Positions 17,091 through 35,370 of a DNA stretch of 64,000 nucleotides are shown in pieces (position 1 is the stretch's first letter; each line of letters begins with the position of its first letter). A model generated the notes under the pieces. The model was given only the letters and a program-made list of their open reading frames with translations, searched no databases and was not told the DNA's origin. The position numbers and the translations under genes were made by a program. This DNA is from Cacajao melanocephalus (lineage: Eukaryota; Chordata; Mammalia; Primates; Pitheciidae): NCBI GenBank assembly GCA_963573385.1, contig CAUYLG010044527.1, positions 18,112-82,111 on the forward strand, read 5' to 3'.

Positions 17091-17322
17091 TTTTAAAGAA
17101 AACAAGTAAAAAGGTAAGTAATATTTTTACATTCTTACTCCTTGGTTCCTTCTTTTAAAAATGAGATTTACTCTTTTAAGAACCTCTGCAATTATCCACT
17201 ACAACTACTCTTAGTTTTAAATCAACTTACCTCCAAGGGTTAGGCCGTCTGCAAGCTACCAGTCCAATATATCCAGACAGAACATAGCACACACAAATTA
17301 ACACTGACGTCGAAAAATTTAG

Positions 17323-17574
17323 GCTGGGAGCAGTAGCTGACACCTGTAATCCCAATACTTTGGGAGGCCCAGGCAGAAGGGCTGCTTGAGCCCAGGCGTG
17401 TTTTTTTTTTTTTTTATTAGCTAGGCATGGTGGCACACACCTGTAGTCTTAGCTACTGAGGAGTCTGAGGTGGGAAGATCGCTTAAGCCCAGGAGGCTGA
17501 GGCTGCAATGAGCCATGACCACGTGACTACACTACACCCTGGGTTACAGAGACCGTGTCTCAAAAAAAAAAAAA
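17323..17574 (+). mobile_element. Alu, sense, with centre replaced by a T-run
   Basis: Left arm runs GGCTGGGAGCAGTAGCTGAC to GAGCCCAGGCGTG, then about 16 T residues, then ATTAGCTAGGCATGGTGGCA and a full right arm with A-tail. The end of the left arm and the middle A-rich linker (about 60 bases) are missing. A T-run on the sense strand of an Alu is unexpected. Confidence 0.92.
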
Positions 17575-18051
17575 AATGCCCAAAAGTGAATATAAATAGT
17601 CCAAAAATATTTATTAAACTTCAAGGATCACATATCTTATTGGGTATTTATCACTGTTCTATGACAGTAATTTCAATCTCTTGATGAGAAAAACTTTCTC
17701 AGCTAGCTTTTGCTTTCAATGTACATAAAACTGGACAGTTTAAACCACTTCACCAGACACATGAGAAATCCATGGTAAGAGAAAATGTCCTTTAAAGTAT
17801 ATAGTTATTGTATGACAAAAATATGCCTTGCTAAAGAATTAAGAGATGAGACCTAGAGAAAACTTTTTTCCCCCAGAAAAAAGGAAAAAGAACAGAAAGC
17901 AAAAAATGAGGTAACTTAATGACCCAATGACTGCTAAGAAAACTATAAAACCATGCAGTCATATGATATTTTCCCAAAAAACATTATGAGTGATAATTTT
18001 ATATTTTTGCCTTACACTAAAATGTCCCTTGTAGGGAGAACAAGAAATAAA
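17575..18051. other. Unique sequence
   Basis: No recognisable repeat or exon. Confidence 0.5.
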
Positions 18052-18186
18052 TAGGCTGGGGCGCAATGGCTCAGGCCTGTAAGTCCATCTAGCACTTTGG
18101 GAGGCAGAGGCAGGAGGATCACTTGAGGACAGGAGTTAGAAATCAGCCTGCACAACAAAGTGAGATCTCAGTAATAAAAAAAAATA
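18052..18186 (+). mobile_element. Alu left arm only, sense
   Basis: ATAGGCTGGGGCGCAATGGC, CATCTAGCACTTTGGGAGGC, ends TGAGATCTCAGTAATAAAAA. No right arm. Confidence 0.85.
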
Positions 18187-19567
18187 TGAAATAAGACAAT
18201 TCAGCCAACCATACAAATGGACAATCCTTTCTTTGTATTCTCAAAGGCAAATAATATTTTGTCCCTCTATCTTTTAGAATCCACAACCAGTAGTATCGTA
18301 TTTCATTAAAATTTCCTTTACTCTTAACATATGAGATGATACGAGACAGATTATGATAAAACCCATGGTGAATCCAAAGAAAGTAGAAGACTATCTTAAC
18401 CATTCTAAATATTTAATCCACTTGCCTCCAAAAAGCAACATATATTTAATACATGAGTAATTCTCCAACCCGTATTCCTTTTCCTTCATAGGCTACAAAC
18501 TGAGTAAGGACTAAGATCTTGTTCACCACTACATTCACAGAGGCTATAGCATAACAGTGCCTAGTAAATAAGTGGCACTTAGTAAATATTTATCGTATTA
18601 ATAAGCCTAAGTTCCACAAAGGAAAATGGAAAAGATATGAAGAAGAAAGATGTTTCAAGGCAGAAGGAATGCTTCAGAGAGCTCCTACCTGCTATTAAAA
18701 AGAGAAATTAAAACATGCAAAATTAATTAGTACTTACAAAATCTATTTTAAATCAGATGGCCAATTTATAGATGCCTGCTTAACACCATGGACTTATTTT
18801 TCAGTACAAGAAGAAAAGTGCTATTCAGCCATACATTGAAATGTTAGTGTAAGAAAGCATTATACACCTCTAAAGAAAGCTCTAAACAGTGCAAGTACAG
18901 ATGACACCCCCGCAACACTTCCCCTCCAGGTTCATCTCACTCCAGGTTCATCTCATTCCAAATCACATCAGCAGTTACTAATCCTTTCTAAATTAAATAC
19001 TTAAACTCGCTACATTAGCAAAATAAGACATTTCATTATTTCAGAGGGGAAAATGCACTTTACAATTTCAAAATAAATCAGCAACTTCTCTGTATTAAGT
19101 GATCCCTTCACAGGTATTCAAATCCCATTTAATAATTACCAAATACTATTTACTCATGTGATCTTCAAGCTACACTAATCTTACTTATCCATATATATCA
19201 TGGACACAGTATTTCAATTTACATATAAATAACTTTTACCAAGTATAAAAGGAAACCAAAAAGGTATTAAGTAAATGCACAATATTTTTATAAGCTTCAT
19301 TGTTTACCTATTAACAATCATGACAATAAAATGTGGAAAAACATTTGTCCTCATTTGTCAATATTTAAATGCTGGCACTATTCTTTTGGTGATGCCAAAT
19401 TTGGCACAAAGACTTGTTCCAGTGAAATAAACGTACTGGTGAACAATGAAGGCTCAAATTAGAAGGCAAGTGAAAATTACACATTTTTAGTTGCACATTA
19501 TGATTATAAAGCACAGTAGGTATGTATTGCAACTTTTAATGCAAATCCCAGTGCAGTGTTTTGCTTT
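18187..19567. other. Unique sequence with a short ancient SINE/LINE remnant
   Basis: Mostly featureless. 18500-18600 (CAACAGTGCCTAGTAAATAA-type words and AGTAAATATTTATCG) resembles a MIR or L2 3' end. The tandem duplication at 18924 is listed separately. Confidence 0.45.
18924..18955. repeat. 16-bp tandem duplication
   Basis: CTCCAGGTTCATCTCA occurs twice in direct succession with no mismatch. Confidence 0.96.
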
Positions 19568-19727
19568 TTTTTGGTTTTTTTTTTTTTAAAGAGACGAAGT
19601 CTCCCCATGTTGCCCAGGCTGGACTTGGGCCTTGAACTCGTGAGGTCAAGCAATCCTCCTACCTCAGCCCCCCCACCGAGTAGCAAGTAGCTGGGACTAT
19701 AGGCATGAGCCACCTGGCTCCTGCAGT
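19568..19727 (-). mobile_element. Alu fragment, antisense, one arm
   Basis: T-tract, AAAGAGACGAAGTCTCCCCA, then GCCCAGGCTGGACTTGGGCC and a shortened end GAGCCACCTGGCTCC. Only one arm; a C-run and a small duplication (AGTAGCAAGTAGCTGG) lie near the end. Confidence 0.85.
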
Positions 19728-20350
19728 GCAATTTTAAAAACCTTATACGAAGGATATTTTCTTGGGTGATCGGGGAGGAGGAGGAGGTCATATTACTAAG
19801 AATACAAAATCGAAGTCTATAGTCCTAAACAATGACCCAACTAAAAACAGACTTCTTTGGCTACAGACTTCTTTAAACGATAAATATAAAAATTTAATCC
19901 CTCCTTTATATGAAAAATAGCCATTTACAATCACTTTTCCTCTTCTAATGTTAAAGCAGGTTTTTAAGAGCACAGTCCTCCTGTTTGAATTATTTCCACA
20001 TTCTAGTAAATACCAGCTGGTGGGAGCCAGTACAGAATCTTTTGCTGAAGGTATTGGGATATTATAGAACAAGAACAGAATAATCCATAATTAATTCGTG
20101 ACATTGTATCTTAAAGCTCAAACTACTGCAGTTACAGGGGCTAGTGAGATAGTTCCGGCAATCAACTGTAGGCATTACGGAGCAAGTGGTAAAGCAGCAG
20201 ACCCAGGGTACTGTTAGCAATCATGAAGGCTAAACATTTATTTACATAAAATCCTGTAATGAGCAATTAGAACATGTCTATCAGCTAAGCCACGACAAAT
20301 GCTGCAGAACATTGTCCACAGAATACAATGTATTAATTTATGAAATAGGC
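19728..20350. other. Unique sequence
   Basis: No repeat or exon recognised. Confidence 0.5.
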
Positions 20351-20358
20351 TATAATAG

Positions 20359-21270
<912 letters not shown>

Positions 21271-21279
21271 CATTGAATT

Positions 21280-22525
21280 ATGGGTTTTTTAACATATCCA
21301 AAAGTAAAATGTATGACAATAGCAAAAAGAACAGAAGACAGGAAAATGGAGACATACCACCAAAAGGTTCTTACACATTAAGTGGTATATAATTTGAAGG
21401 TAGAATGTGATAAGTTAAAGGTACCTACTCCACTGTACAGTAGCCACAGAAAAAAATAAAACAAGTATATGTCCACTAAAAGATGGGATAAGAGATGAAA
21501 TATTACAAAATCCTTCATTCAAAAAATGACAGGAAAGAAAGAATAGATGGGATGAATAGAAAACAAATGGCAAAATGGTAGACTTAAACCTAACCATATA
21601 GATACTCAAACTCAGAGTAAATGGACCATTTAATAACAACAATTAAAAGGAGACTGTTGGCCAGGCGTGGTGGCTCAAACTTGTAATCCTAGCACTTTGG
21701 GAGGCTGAGGTGGGTGGATCACCTGAGATCAGGAGTTCGAGACCAGCTTTGCCAACACGCTGAAACCCCTGAGGCAGAAGAATCACTTGCACCTGGGAGG
21801 CAGACGTTGCAGTGAGGCGAGATCATGCCACTGCATTCCAGCCTGGGCGGCAGAGCAAGGCTCTGCCCAAATAAATGAATGAATGAGGCTGTCAGCCTAA
21901 ATAAAAATGCAAGACCTAACTATGTGCTAACTGTAAGAAAAGCACTGCAAATATATACACAGATTGACTGAAAGTAAAAGGATGGGAAAAAATACACTAT
22001 GCAAATACTATGGTAAGAAAGCTACAACAGTTATATTCATGTTAAAGTAGCCTAGGAGATGGCAAATAATATCAAGATAAAGTGGGACCAGTCATTATAA
22101 AAGACTGAATTTACTGAGAAGACATAACAATCCTAAATACGTATGTACCTAAAAACAGAACTTCAAAATATACGAGGCAAAACTGGTAGAACCAAATCTT
22201 TGTCTTTTGAATGAGACACAAAACATTCACCACAATAGACCATATGCCTTACCACAAATGTTAAATTCTGAAATGCTGAAAAAGACTGAAATCCTATAGA
22301 GTATGTTCTCTGACCACATGGAATTAAATTAGTAACAATAAAATATCTACAGGAAATTAAACATCATACTTTTATAATACATAGGCCAAAAAAGACATTA
22401 AAAGAGAAACTAGAAAATACTCAAACTGAATGGTAGTACACAGTATGTCATTTTATGAGCTGCAATTAAAGCACTGCTCAAAGGAGAACTCAGATATTCA
22501 CAGTATAAACAAAAAGACAAGCCTA
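21280..22525 (+). mobile_element. Old L1M ORF2 fragment, sense
   Basis: Repeated small words of L1M ORF2 (AGATGGGATAAGAGATGAAA, ACTCAGAGTAAATGGACCAT, GACCACATGGAATTAAATTA, TGCAATTAAAGCACTGCTCA) in sense order, with stops in every frame. Interrupted by the Alu at 21660. Confidence 0.75.
21660..21893 (+). mobile_element. AluS-like, sense, internally deleted, inside the L1
   Basis: GGCCAGGCGTGGTGGCTCAA start; GCTGAAACCCCTGAGGCAGA joins the left arm to the right arm with about 80 bases missing (linker plus start of right arm). Tail ends in (AATG)n. Confidence 0.93.
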
Positions 22526-22589
22526 CACTTACCTCCCTCAGTATTCAATTTGAAGTGTTTCATAGACCTAAAATGTCAAACAAAGCTAT

Positions 22590-23745
<1,156 letters not shown>

Positions 23746-24002
23746 CTCTAAGGCTGATTTTTTTAATCATGTGGCAGCAAAAAAAATCAAAGGTATACAT
23801 ATGTGCTCTGGGTAAGACAAGTATTTTTCCTAAATCTTAGTTACAGCAGAGCTCTGAGAAGTTAATGACTTGCCCCAAATTAGTAACTAGTGGAAACATA
23901 TTTTGGGATATAGATCACTTTACTGTAAATATAAACTTGGAATGTAAGCTTTAGGGATGACCAAGAAGATCTGTGTAACTAAGACCCTTTGTTTTCTTTA
24001 CT

Positions 24003-24297
24003 TTTCTTTTTTTTGAGATGGAGGTCTCACTTTTACCCAGGATAGAGTACAGTGGTGCAATCATGGCTCACTGTTGCTTTGATGTCCTGGGCTCAAGCAA
24101 TTCTCCCACCTCAGCTTCCTGAGTAGCTGGAACTACAGATAGGCACCACCACAGGTGGATAATTTTTTTTTTTTTGGTAGAGATAGGGGTCTCACTATGT
24201 TGCCCAGGCTGATCTCAAACTCCAAGCTTCAAGCAATTCTCTCACCTCAGCCTCCCAGAATGGTGAGATTACAGGTACGAGCCACTGTGCCCGGTCA
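24003..24297 (-). mobile_element. AluJ-like, antisense
   Basis: TTTTCTTTTTTTTGAGATGG start, both arms, end GAGCCACTGTGCCCGGTC. Confidence 0.95.
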
Positions 24298-25671
<1,374 letters not shown>

Positions 25672-25938
25672 TTTGTTTTTTGAGACAGTCTCAGTCTGTC
25701 ACCTAGCCTACAGTACAGTAGTGTGATCATGGCTCACTATAATCTTCACCTTCCAGCCTCAAGGGATCCTCCCATGTCAGCATCCCAAGTACCTGGGACC
25801 ACAGGCATGTGCTTCCACATCTGCCTAATTTTTTTATTTTTTGTACAGACAAGTCTCCAACTCCTGGGCTCAAGCAATCCTCCTTGCCTCAGCCTCCCAA
25901 AGTGCTGTGATTACAGGTGTAAGCCACCACACCCAGCC
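25672..25938 (-). mobile_element. AluJ-like, antisense
   Basis: TTTTGTTTTTTGAGACAGTC start, end AAGCCACCACACCCAGCCC; both arms, diverged. Confidence 0.93.
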
Positions 25939-26760
25939 CAAAAATCAGAATCTGTTGGCTCACAGGATAATGAGATGGTGCATAGAAACAAAGAAAAAAC
26001 TTCAAGACCAGGGCCTCAAAGGCTCAGTGCTATAGGATCCATCTCTATCTCATGCTCCTCTTTATTTGTTTGGCCTCATTCTGGCTTCATTCTCTTCCAC
26101 TACAGACAAGACCTCCTGCCTGGGGTGGGGCAGACAGTCTCAGTTTCACAAGTCCAGAAGAAAACTTGCTCCTGTCATTTGTATACCAATGCCTATGAAA
26201 AATGCCTACTGTCGAATTACCAATCTGTAGTGCCAATCAGTACTAGAGTACAAGGGGGATAGTTACAAAATTCCCTGGGCCTGGTACACATATTCAACCC
26301 TTAAGCTGCCAGAAAATGGATATCTTACCGAGGGATCTAATAAACTAAAAGTAATGATTTGCCACTGTCTACAAGTTAACTTATTTTATTTAACGAATAA
26401 AATGCCAGAATCTCAAAAACAAGAAAACCACTGAATGCTCTATTCCTTTTACAAGTATAATTAAGTGTTGAAAAGTAGATCCCTAATGTCCAAAAAAATA
26501 TATGATTTAAGGATACAACTTAGGAATTATCAATAATCCTACTAAATATAAAAATTAAGAAAATCTAACCCCTGACACTGAACCACTAACTTACAATTAC
26601 AGAAAGTACTATCACATATGTTCTGGTTTCTCTTCATAACAAATCTTTTTGCCTTTTATTAAAGATTTCCATGGAGAGTTAACAGTTGTGAATTGGTGAC
26701 TGAATTTTTTGAGGCCTTGCTTAGGCAGGGCTAAATATACGAAAGAAAAAAAAAGTCTTG
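25939..26760. other. Unique or ancient-repeat sequence
   Basis: 26030-26270 (CTTTATTTGTTTGGCCTCAT, CCAATCAGTACTAG) has the look of an old mammalian interspersed repeat that I cannot name. The rest is featureless. Confidence 0.35.
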
Positions 26761-27789
<1,029 letters not shown>

Positions 27790-27970
27790 AGAGTACTCTA
27801 AGTGCTTCACCATTTATTAGTCATTAATCTTACAACAACTCCACAAAGTAGGTAATATTATTATCCTCATTTTATAAAGAGGGAAACTAAGGAGCAGAGA
27901 GATAAGGTAACTTGCCCAAGTCATAAAGCTAGCTAGTAAATAATTTACAGATGCAAGTTTAAACCGTATA
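27790..27970 (-). mobile_element. MIR, antisense
   Basis: AAGTAGGTAATATTATTATC, CTCATTTTATAAAGAGGGAA and AACTTGCCCAAGTCATAAAG are reverse-complement MIR words in the right order. Confidence 0.88.
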
Positions 27971-28205
27971 AGAAATTAAGTAGGAACAACACGTATACAG
28001 CAAATACAAAAACAAGAGAAAAGTCAAAGCACTCAATCTCAAAAAGGCAGAAAAGCAATATAAATTAAGAAACTAATTTTTTTTCTCTCAGTACAATGAA
28101 ACCAGGTCTATATCCTTGGGGGTGGGCGAGTAGGGCAGATAATCTGTGTTCTCAAATTATACAAAAATCTCAAAAAAAGTAACATATTTCTTGTGGGCCC
28201 GGCAG

Positions 28206-28430
28206 AGTAAGCCCAGGAGTTTTAGACCAGCCTGGGCAATATAGCAATACCCAGTGTCTACAAGAAATGAAAAATCAGCTGAGCATGGTGGAGACTAAAC
28301 TGGGAAGATGGCTTGAGCCTGGGAGGAATGTGGGAACCTGGAAGGTTGAAGCTGCAGTAAGCCATGACTGTGCCACTGCACTCCAGCCTGGGCAACAAGA
28401 TGAGAACTTGTCTCAAAAAAAGAAAAGAAA
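28206..28430 (+). mobile_element. Alu, sense, 5' truncated, with TSD
   Basis: Begins inside the left arm (AAGCCCAGGAGTTTTAGACC) and runs through a divergent right arm to AAAAAAAGAAAAG. TAACATATTTCTT occurs on both sides (near 28180 and 28432), a target-site duplication. The right arm has a short internal rearrangement (GGAGGAATGTGGGAACCTGG). Confidence 0.93.
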
Positions 28431-29984
28431 ATTAACATATTTCTTAAATAAATAAAAGTACTCTTAACTTTTGGGAAGCATATTCTGGAGAAAACGTGTA
28501 TTGAATGATAGCACTTTGGAAACTAACTTTTCATTCCTAAATGTGCTTGAAATACAGCAAATGGCTAAAAGCAGTCCTCCATAATGTTATCATGTTTAGT
28601 ACTTTTTACTGAGAAACACAAAGTTCTACAATAATCAAAATGAGTCAATCTATCACAGTGGTATATACAGTCACTTAGCCTTAGCTCTGAAAAATGTTTT
28701 CAGATTATGTAGATGTTTTATCTCTCAGATAACCTTATACATGAAAAAAGGCATTTTCCTGCTATTTCCACAAAGGGCCAACAATTAAAGTAATTTATGG
28801 TACTGATTAAAGAAGATTAATTTGCCACCCAGAACAACTTATAGCTATGAAATTCAATTTAGAAACAGAGCTGCAATCACTGTAATCTACCAAAACAATC
28901 AAGAGTTACTATCTCTTTCAGAGTACTGAAGCAAGTCTACTTTCATTCTATTTTGACTCCTAAAGTGTGCAATGCTAGTAGGCAAAAGGTCTGTTCCTCA
29001 AAACTGAACTGATTCTGGTCTTGCTTTGGTTTCTTCTGGTCTGCTCTAGTAGGAAGCAGTAGCTACAGTGTCTGACATGAACATGATACTTGTGCTTACT
29101 ATGTATATTCCCTTAGCTCTAGAAAACTGATACGGCATTGAGCTTCTTGAATTAATCCTTAAGTCACTCACTATAAGGCTATTCTCATCCAGGTCCGTTG
29201 AAGGAAAGCTCCCACCATGGTTACTCCCATTTTGAATCCTCAACTTGTTCCCCACCCCCAAGTTTTACAAGGTTGTTAGGAAAAAAAAAAAATCTTACTT
29301 GCATCCGACTATGGAAGTTCTTCCTACCTATATACCATCACTCCTAGGAGGTACAAGCAAGATCTATTCTTGATTTCTTGGCTGATTTATACTGATGTAA
29401 TCATAGCATGAAGCTTTGAAATGTGAGATCCTGAGACCGGTCGCTCCTTTCAAAGTGTCTATCATTACTCCTTAGTGAGTCAGCTTCTGGACTGCTGCCA
29501 GTGTGCTCTTTGTTGGCTTTATCATGAAACCGTATTCCTGTAGAGCTGGAATGGTGGCCAAAACACTGCATTTCAAAAGACTCCCTCAAAGTGTGTATCA
29601 AAAAAAAGATACAGATACATATCCAAGCAAGCCACTCACTTGTTTTAGTAAGAGAGGGAATGAATAACACAAAGGAGGTTAAGTAGTTATGTTAAAAGTT
29701 CTCTTATATGCAAGTATCCAAAAATATCCTGTAAAATCACCTGATAATTTTCTTTGAGTAGATTTTATGCAAATGGGTACTTTTAAAATTTGTTATGCCC
29801 TTGAGGAAAGAAAACTCAACTTTTCTGTCTCAGGTAAGAACTTGAAGTAAAAGCTTGAGATACTCGAGGATTCTCTGAAGGTCCATCAACTATCACTAAA
29901 GGGGGAAAACATCTACTCTTTAGTAAGTACCTTTAGTCATGAGTTTTAGAGAAACCCATCAACAAAAAATTTTATAATTTTTAG
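28431..29984. other. Unique sequence, possible coding remnant
   Basis: About 1.55 kb without interspersed repeats, among the longer repeat-free stretches here. It contains two minus-strand open frames (29046-29261 and 29401-29670). No splice site or conservation can be judged from sequence alone. Confidence 0.45.
29401..29670 (-). other. Candidate minus-strand open frame, unverified
   Basis: 89 codons ending at a TAG/TAA-type stop on the left. The N-terminal third is hydrophobic (Trp-Ile-Cys-Ile-Cys-Ile-Phe-Phe-Leu-Ile), followed by a polar Ser/His/Asp-rich tail, so it superficially resembles the end of a membrane protein. It lies on the same strand as the proposed gene at 54.1 kb. I do not recognise it, there is no strong acceptor site, and chance is a fair explanation. 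Confidence 0.15.
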
Positions 29985-30299
<315 letters not shown>

Positions 30300-30414
30300 T
30301 GAAACAATGTTGAGAATGGGGAAAGGGGGAGTGGATGCAGGGCAACTCAAGCTCCTAGCACTGAATACAATAATGGAGAATAATAATGCTTTCAGGGTAT
30401 AAGAAGTGAGACAG

Positions 30415-30775
<361 letters not shown>

Positions 30776-30794
30776 CTATAAACTTTAAAAATAA

Positions 30795-30932
30795 ATTTGG
30801 CACACTGGTACACAATCGCACCTAGTCCCAGCTACCTGCAAGGCTGAGAGCGGAGGACTGCTTGATCCAAGGAGTTAACGGCCAGCCTAGAAAACACAGT
30901 GAGAACCCCATCTCAAAAACAAAACAAGAAAA
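30795..30932 (+). mobile_element. Alu monomer, FLAM-like, sense
   Basis: TTTGGCACACTGGTACACAA..CTAGTCCCAGCTACCTGCAAGG, ends AACACAGTGAGAACCCCATC plus A-rich tail. Single arm with the free-left-monomer order. Confidence 0.65.
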
Positions 30933-31560
30933 TATCTTCCTGAGCAAATGCTCCAGATGAATCTAGACTTTCAGATGCTCAGAACTTGCTTGACATTTGT
31001 CAGTAAAAGGATATGTAATGACTTTGAAAAAAGCTAATACATAACAGCCAACATATAACAGGTTAACAGGTTTAAGAAACTTGCCATAATTTAAAATATG
31101 CTTTTGCAAGTGTTTAGTGAACAAATTTAAAATATCACCAAAACCCTTAAAATTGTTTTAATATACAAAAGGGGGAAAGCTGTAAAGATACAATAAAAGA
31201 TGCAGTTCAAAAACACTGAATACATGAAATACATAATTCCACATAGCAGCTATTAAAGACAAGATATTTCCCAATAAGTAAATTAAAACAACTTCATTTA
31301 ATTTAGAATGCTTGAAAGAACATTACCTTATACCAAGGAAATACCTTATCCAAAGGAAAGGACTCAAGCACCAAATGATATAACCCTGTAACTTATACTT
31401 CTGAATTCCCTAGCCCTTAAGACTTACACACATGGTAAAAGGGCTCAACTATGAAATTTTATCAACTATGAAATTTTCATAGTATCAAATACTATGTATC
31501 AACTATGATACAAGTATCGACTGTGAAATTTCAAGGATAGGGGCCACTGTTTTATTTACA
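30933..31560. other. Unique sequence
   Basis: Featureless except for the tandem duplication at 31445. Confidence 0.5.
31445..31478. repeat. 17-bp tandem duplication with degenerate extra copies
   Basis: TCAACTATGAAATTTT is repeated head-to-tail. Weaker variants (ATCAACTATGATACAAG, TCGACTGTGAAATTTC) follow to about 31531, making a small degenerate minisatellite. Confidence 0.9.
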
Positions 31561-31801
31561 CAGCTGTCCCTTGAACAACAGGGGTTTGAACTGCATAGGT
31601 CCACTCATGTGCGGATTTCTTTTAACCAAATGTAGATGGAAAAAGTATTCTCAAGATGCGAAACCCACATATACAGCAGGCCAAGGGCTGGCTTTTCACA
31701 TAGGCAGGTTCCACAGGGGCAACTGGGGGACTTAAGTATGCCCAGATTTTGGTATATAGGGGTCCTGAAACCCATCCCCCAAACATACCAAGGATCTACT
31801 G
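31561..31801. mobile_element. Tigger-like (TcMar) non-autonomous DNA transposon
   Basis: CAGCTGTCCCTTGAACAACA at the left and the near-complement at the right (GGATCTACTG) are degraded terminal inverted repeats. Internal words GGATTTCTTTTAACCAAATG, AGATGCGAAACCCACATATA and CCAGATTTTGGTATATAGGG are typical of this family. TA follows the right end. The subfamily is not certain. Confidence 0.75.
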
Positions 31802-32329
31802 TACTAGGATATATGCTGATTTTCTGTATTAGTCTCTGTATAATCACTAAAAATGAAAAATGTAAAGCTTCTTACTTCATTCTGATGTAACAATAGCTCT
31901 AAGAACCATAATAGAGGATAGCACATTGGTATGTTTAAATCTTGTTAGAATGTAAATTTCCACATGCCATCTGTGATGACTGATTAAAAAGTTTTCCTCT
32001 AACACTAGTCCTACTCAACCCTGTCCTAAAGCTCCAACTGCCTAACATACTTGTAAGTTAATTGTCTAACTGCTTCCTTGTTTAGAACCAAGACACACAC
32101 ACACACATACCCCTCTCAACACTGTCCAACTTCCTGCTAAAAACAACTCCCCTTGCTACTTATTTTATCATCTTTGAATATTTTGGCTTCTTACATTTAT
32201 TGTCTTTCAACTCTTAACACAGATCCTCAGGGCAAAGAAGTTGTGTAACTGTTGTGTTGTTAACACTGTAATAACAGTGGCAACAACCACAATTAGCAAA
32301 AATGGAGTGCTTACTATTGGTTATCTAAT
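31802..32329. other. Unique sequence
   Basis: Contains a short (AC) run near 32092-32106; otherwise nothing recognised. Confidence 0.5.
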
Positions 32330-32490
32330 ATTATAAGCACTTGCTGAATTCTCACAAGAGCCCTAAGAGGTATTATTGTTATCCCCATTTGAAGCCCGAG
32401 ACTCAGAGCAAAGAACTTGCCCAAGATCACAGAGAGGTAAGTGGCAGAACCACAGTTCAAACCCAAGCCTGAGCTCTTATTCACCATAGT
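32330..32490 (-). mobile_element. MIR, antisense
   Basis: TATTATTGTTATCCCCATTT, GAACTTGCCCAAGATCACAG, AGAGGTAAGTGGCAGAACC and CAAACCCAAGCCTGAGCTC are classic reverse-complement MIR, running to the tRNA-related head. Confidence 0.93.
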
Positions 32491-32504
32491 AAACTGCAGT
32501 AGTG

Positions 32505-32690
32505 GAAACAGCATCCAACTTGATGTCTGGACTCAAGTACTATTCCAGCTACTCACTAGCAGTGCAACCTCAGATAAGTCCTGACAGCTATGAAACACAA
32601 TTTACTTACTTGTAAAGTAGGAGTAACAATATAGCCTGTGGTGCCTACTTCACAAGGTAGCAATGAAGATTAAGTGTGCAACTGATAAAG
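32505..32690 (+). mobile_element. MIR, sense
   Basis: AGTAGTGGAAACAGCATCC, CAGCTACTCACTAGCAGTGC, CTTACTTGTAAAGTAGGAGT and CAATGAAGATTAAGTGTGC are in sense MIR order. It begins only about fifteen bases after the antisense MIR, head to head. Confidence 0.88.
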
Positions 32691-33495
<805 letters not shown>

Positions 33496-33600
33496 ATAAA
33501 AAACAGTATTCTCTGAAACGTCAAACCACCTACGGCCTCTGTAGTCCTCAGGGTTAGAATTGGAACCTCAAAAAATTAACTTGCAAAAATTGTCTGCAAT

Positions 33601-33894
33601 CTTTCTTTTCTTTTGAGATTAAGTCTTGCTCTGTCTCCGAGGCTGGAGTGCACTGGCGCAATCTTAGCTCACTACAGCCTCCGCCTCCTGAGTTCAAGTA
33701 ATTCTCACGCCTCAGCTTCCAAGTAGCTAGGATTACAGACACATGACATCACACCCAGATAATTTTTGAGTTTTTAGTAGAGACAGGTTTTCACCATGTT
33801 GCCCAGGCTGGCCTCAAACTCCTGACCTCAAGTGATCTGCCCTCCTCAGTCTCCCAAAGTGCTGGGATTACAGGCATGAGCCACCTCGTCCAGC
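33601..33894 (-). mobile_element. AluS-like, antisense, with TSD
   Basis: TTTCTTTTCTTTTGAGATTA start, end GAGCCACCTCGTCCAGC. CTGCAATCT occurs on both flanks (near 33593 and 33894). Confidence 0.95.
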
Positions 33895-34552
<658 letters not shown>

Positions 34553-34789
34553 ACTTATTTAATTTAAAAAAATTCTAATGACTTACAGTTTATACTACAA
34601 AATTATTTATACAAACAGTATTTATTTATACATGAGAATGATTAGTCTCATTCCAAAGTAGGCTTTTCTGGGGATGAAGTTCACTGAGCAATTTACAACG
34701 TTCTGTGAAAATCACCAGCTTTTTCAGGTTCTGTAGTAAACTTATAGAACTTCTAGGCACTATATTTTTTTAAACCATATAAAAAATAC

Positions 34790-35370
34790 ATGGGCACGTG
34801 TGTATGTATGCACATAGGAATGCTTTTATGGCAGTTTTATTTACAATTACTAAAAACTGGAAACAACCAAATGAACTGGGGAATGAATACAGAAACTGTT
34901 GTATATCCATACACTGGAATACCACCAAGCAACAAAAAGTAATTACTGATACATAAAAACATGGATGAATCTCAAAATACATTAGGTTAAATAACAGACG
35001 TCAGTCTCAATAGGCCACATACTGAGCCAAGCAGGAGGATCCCTTGAGATGAGGAGCTTGAGGCCAGCATAGGCAATAAAACAAGACCTCCCATTTCTAT
35101 TAAACAAACAAAAATTAAAACAAAAAGGCTAAAATCTGCGTGATTTCGTTTACACGGAATTCTGAAAAAAAAAAAAAAGACAAAAAAAACAGAGAAAATA
35201 CAGATCAGTGGTGGCCAGAGACTAAAGGTGAAGAAATAGGCTGACTATAGAAAGGGTCATGAGGAAATATTTTTGAGGAACTACTCTATATCTTGATCAT
35301 CGTGGTGGTTGCACAACTAGAAGTGTTTCCCAACCTCACAGAACCATACTCAAATATACCTTAACAAAAA
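34790..35370 (+). mobile_element. Old L1 ORF2 end and 3' UTR, sense, split
   Basis: TTTTATTTACAATTACTAAAA..CTGGAAACAACCAAATGAAC..ACATGGATGAATCTCAAAAT, then after an Alu arm, ACAGATCAGTGGTGGCCAGAG and ATCTTGATCATCGTGGTGG. Typical L1M 3' sequence, dead. Confidence 0.88.
35012..35125 (+). mobile_element. Alu left-arm fragment inside L1, sense
   Basis: GCCAAGCAGGAGGATCCCTT..GCCAGCATAGGCAATAAAAC..ATTTCTATTAAACAAACAAA. Strongly diverged; it lacks the head and the right arm. Confidence 0.75.
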
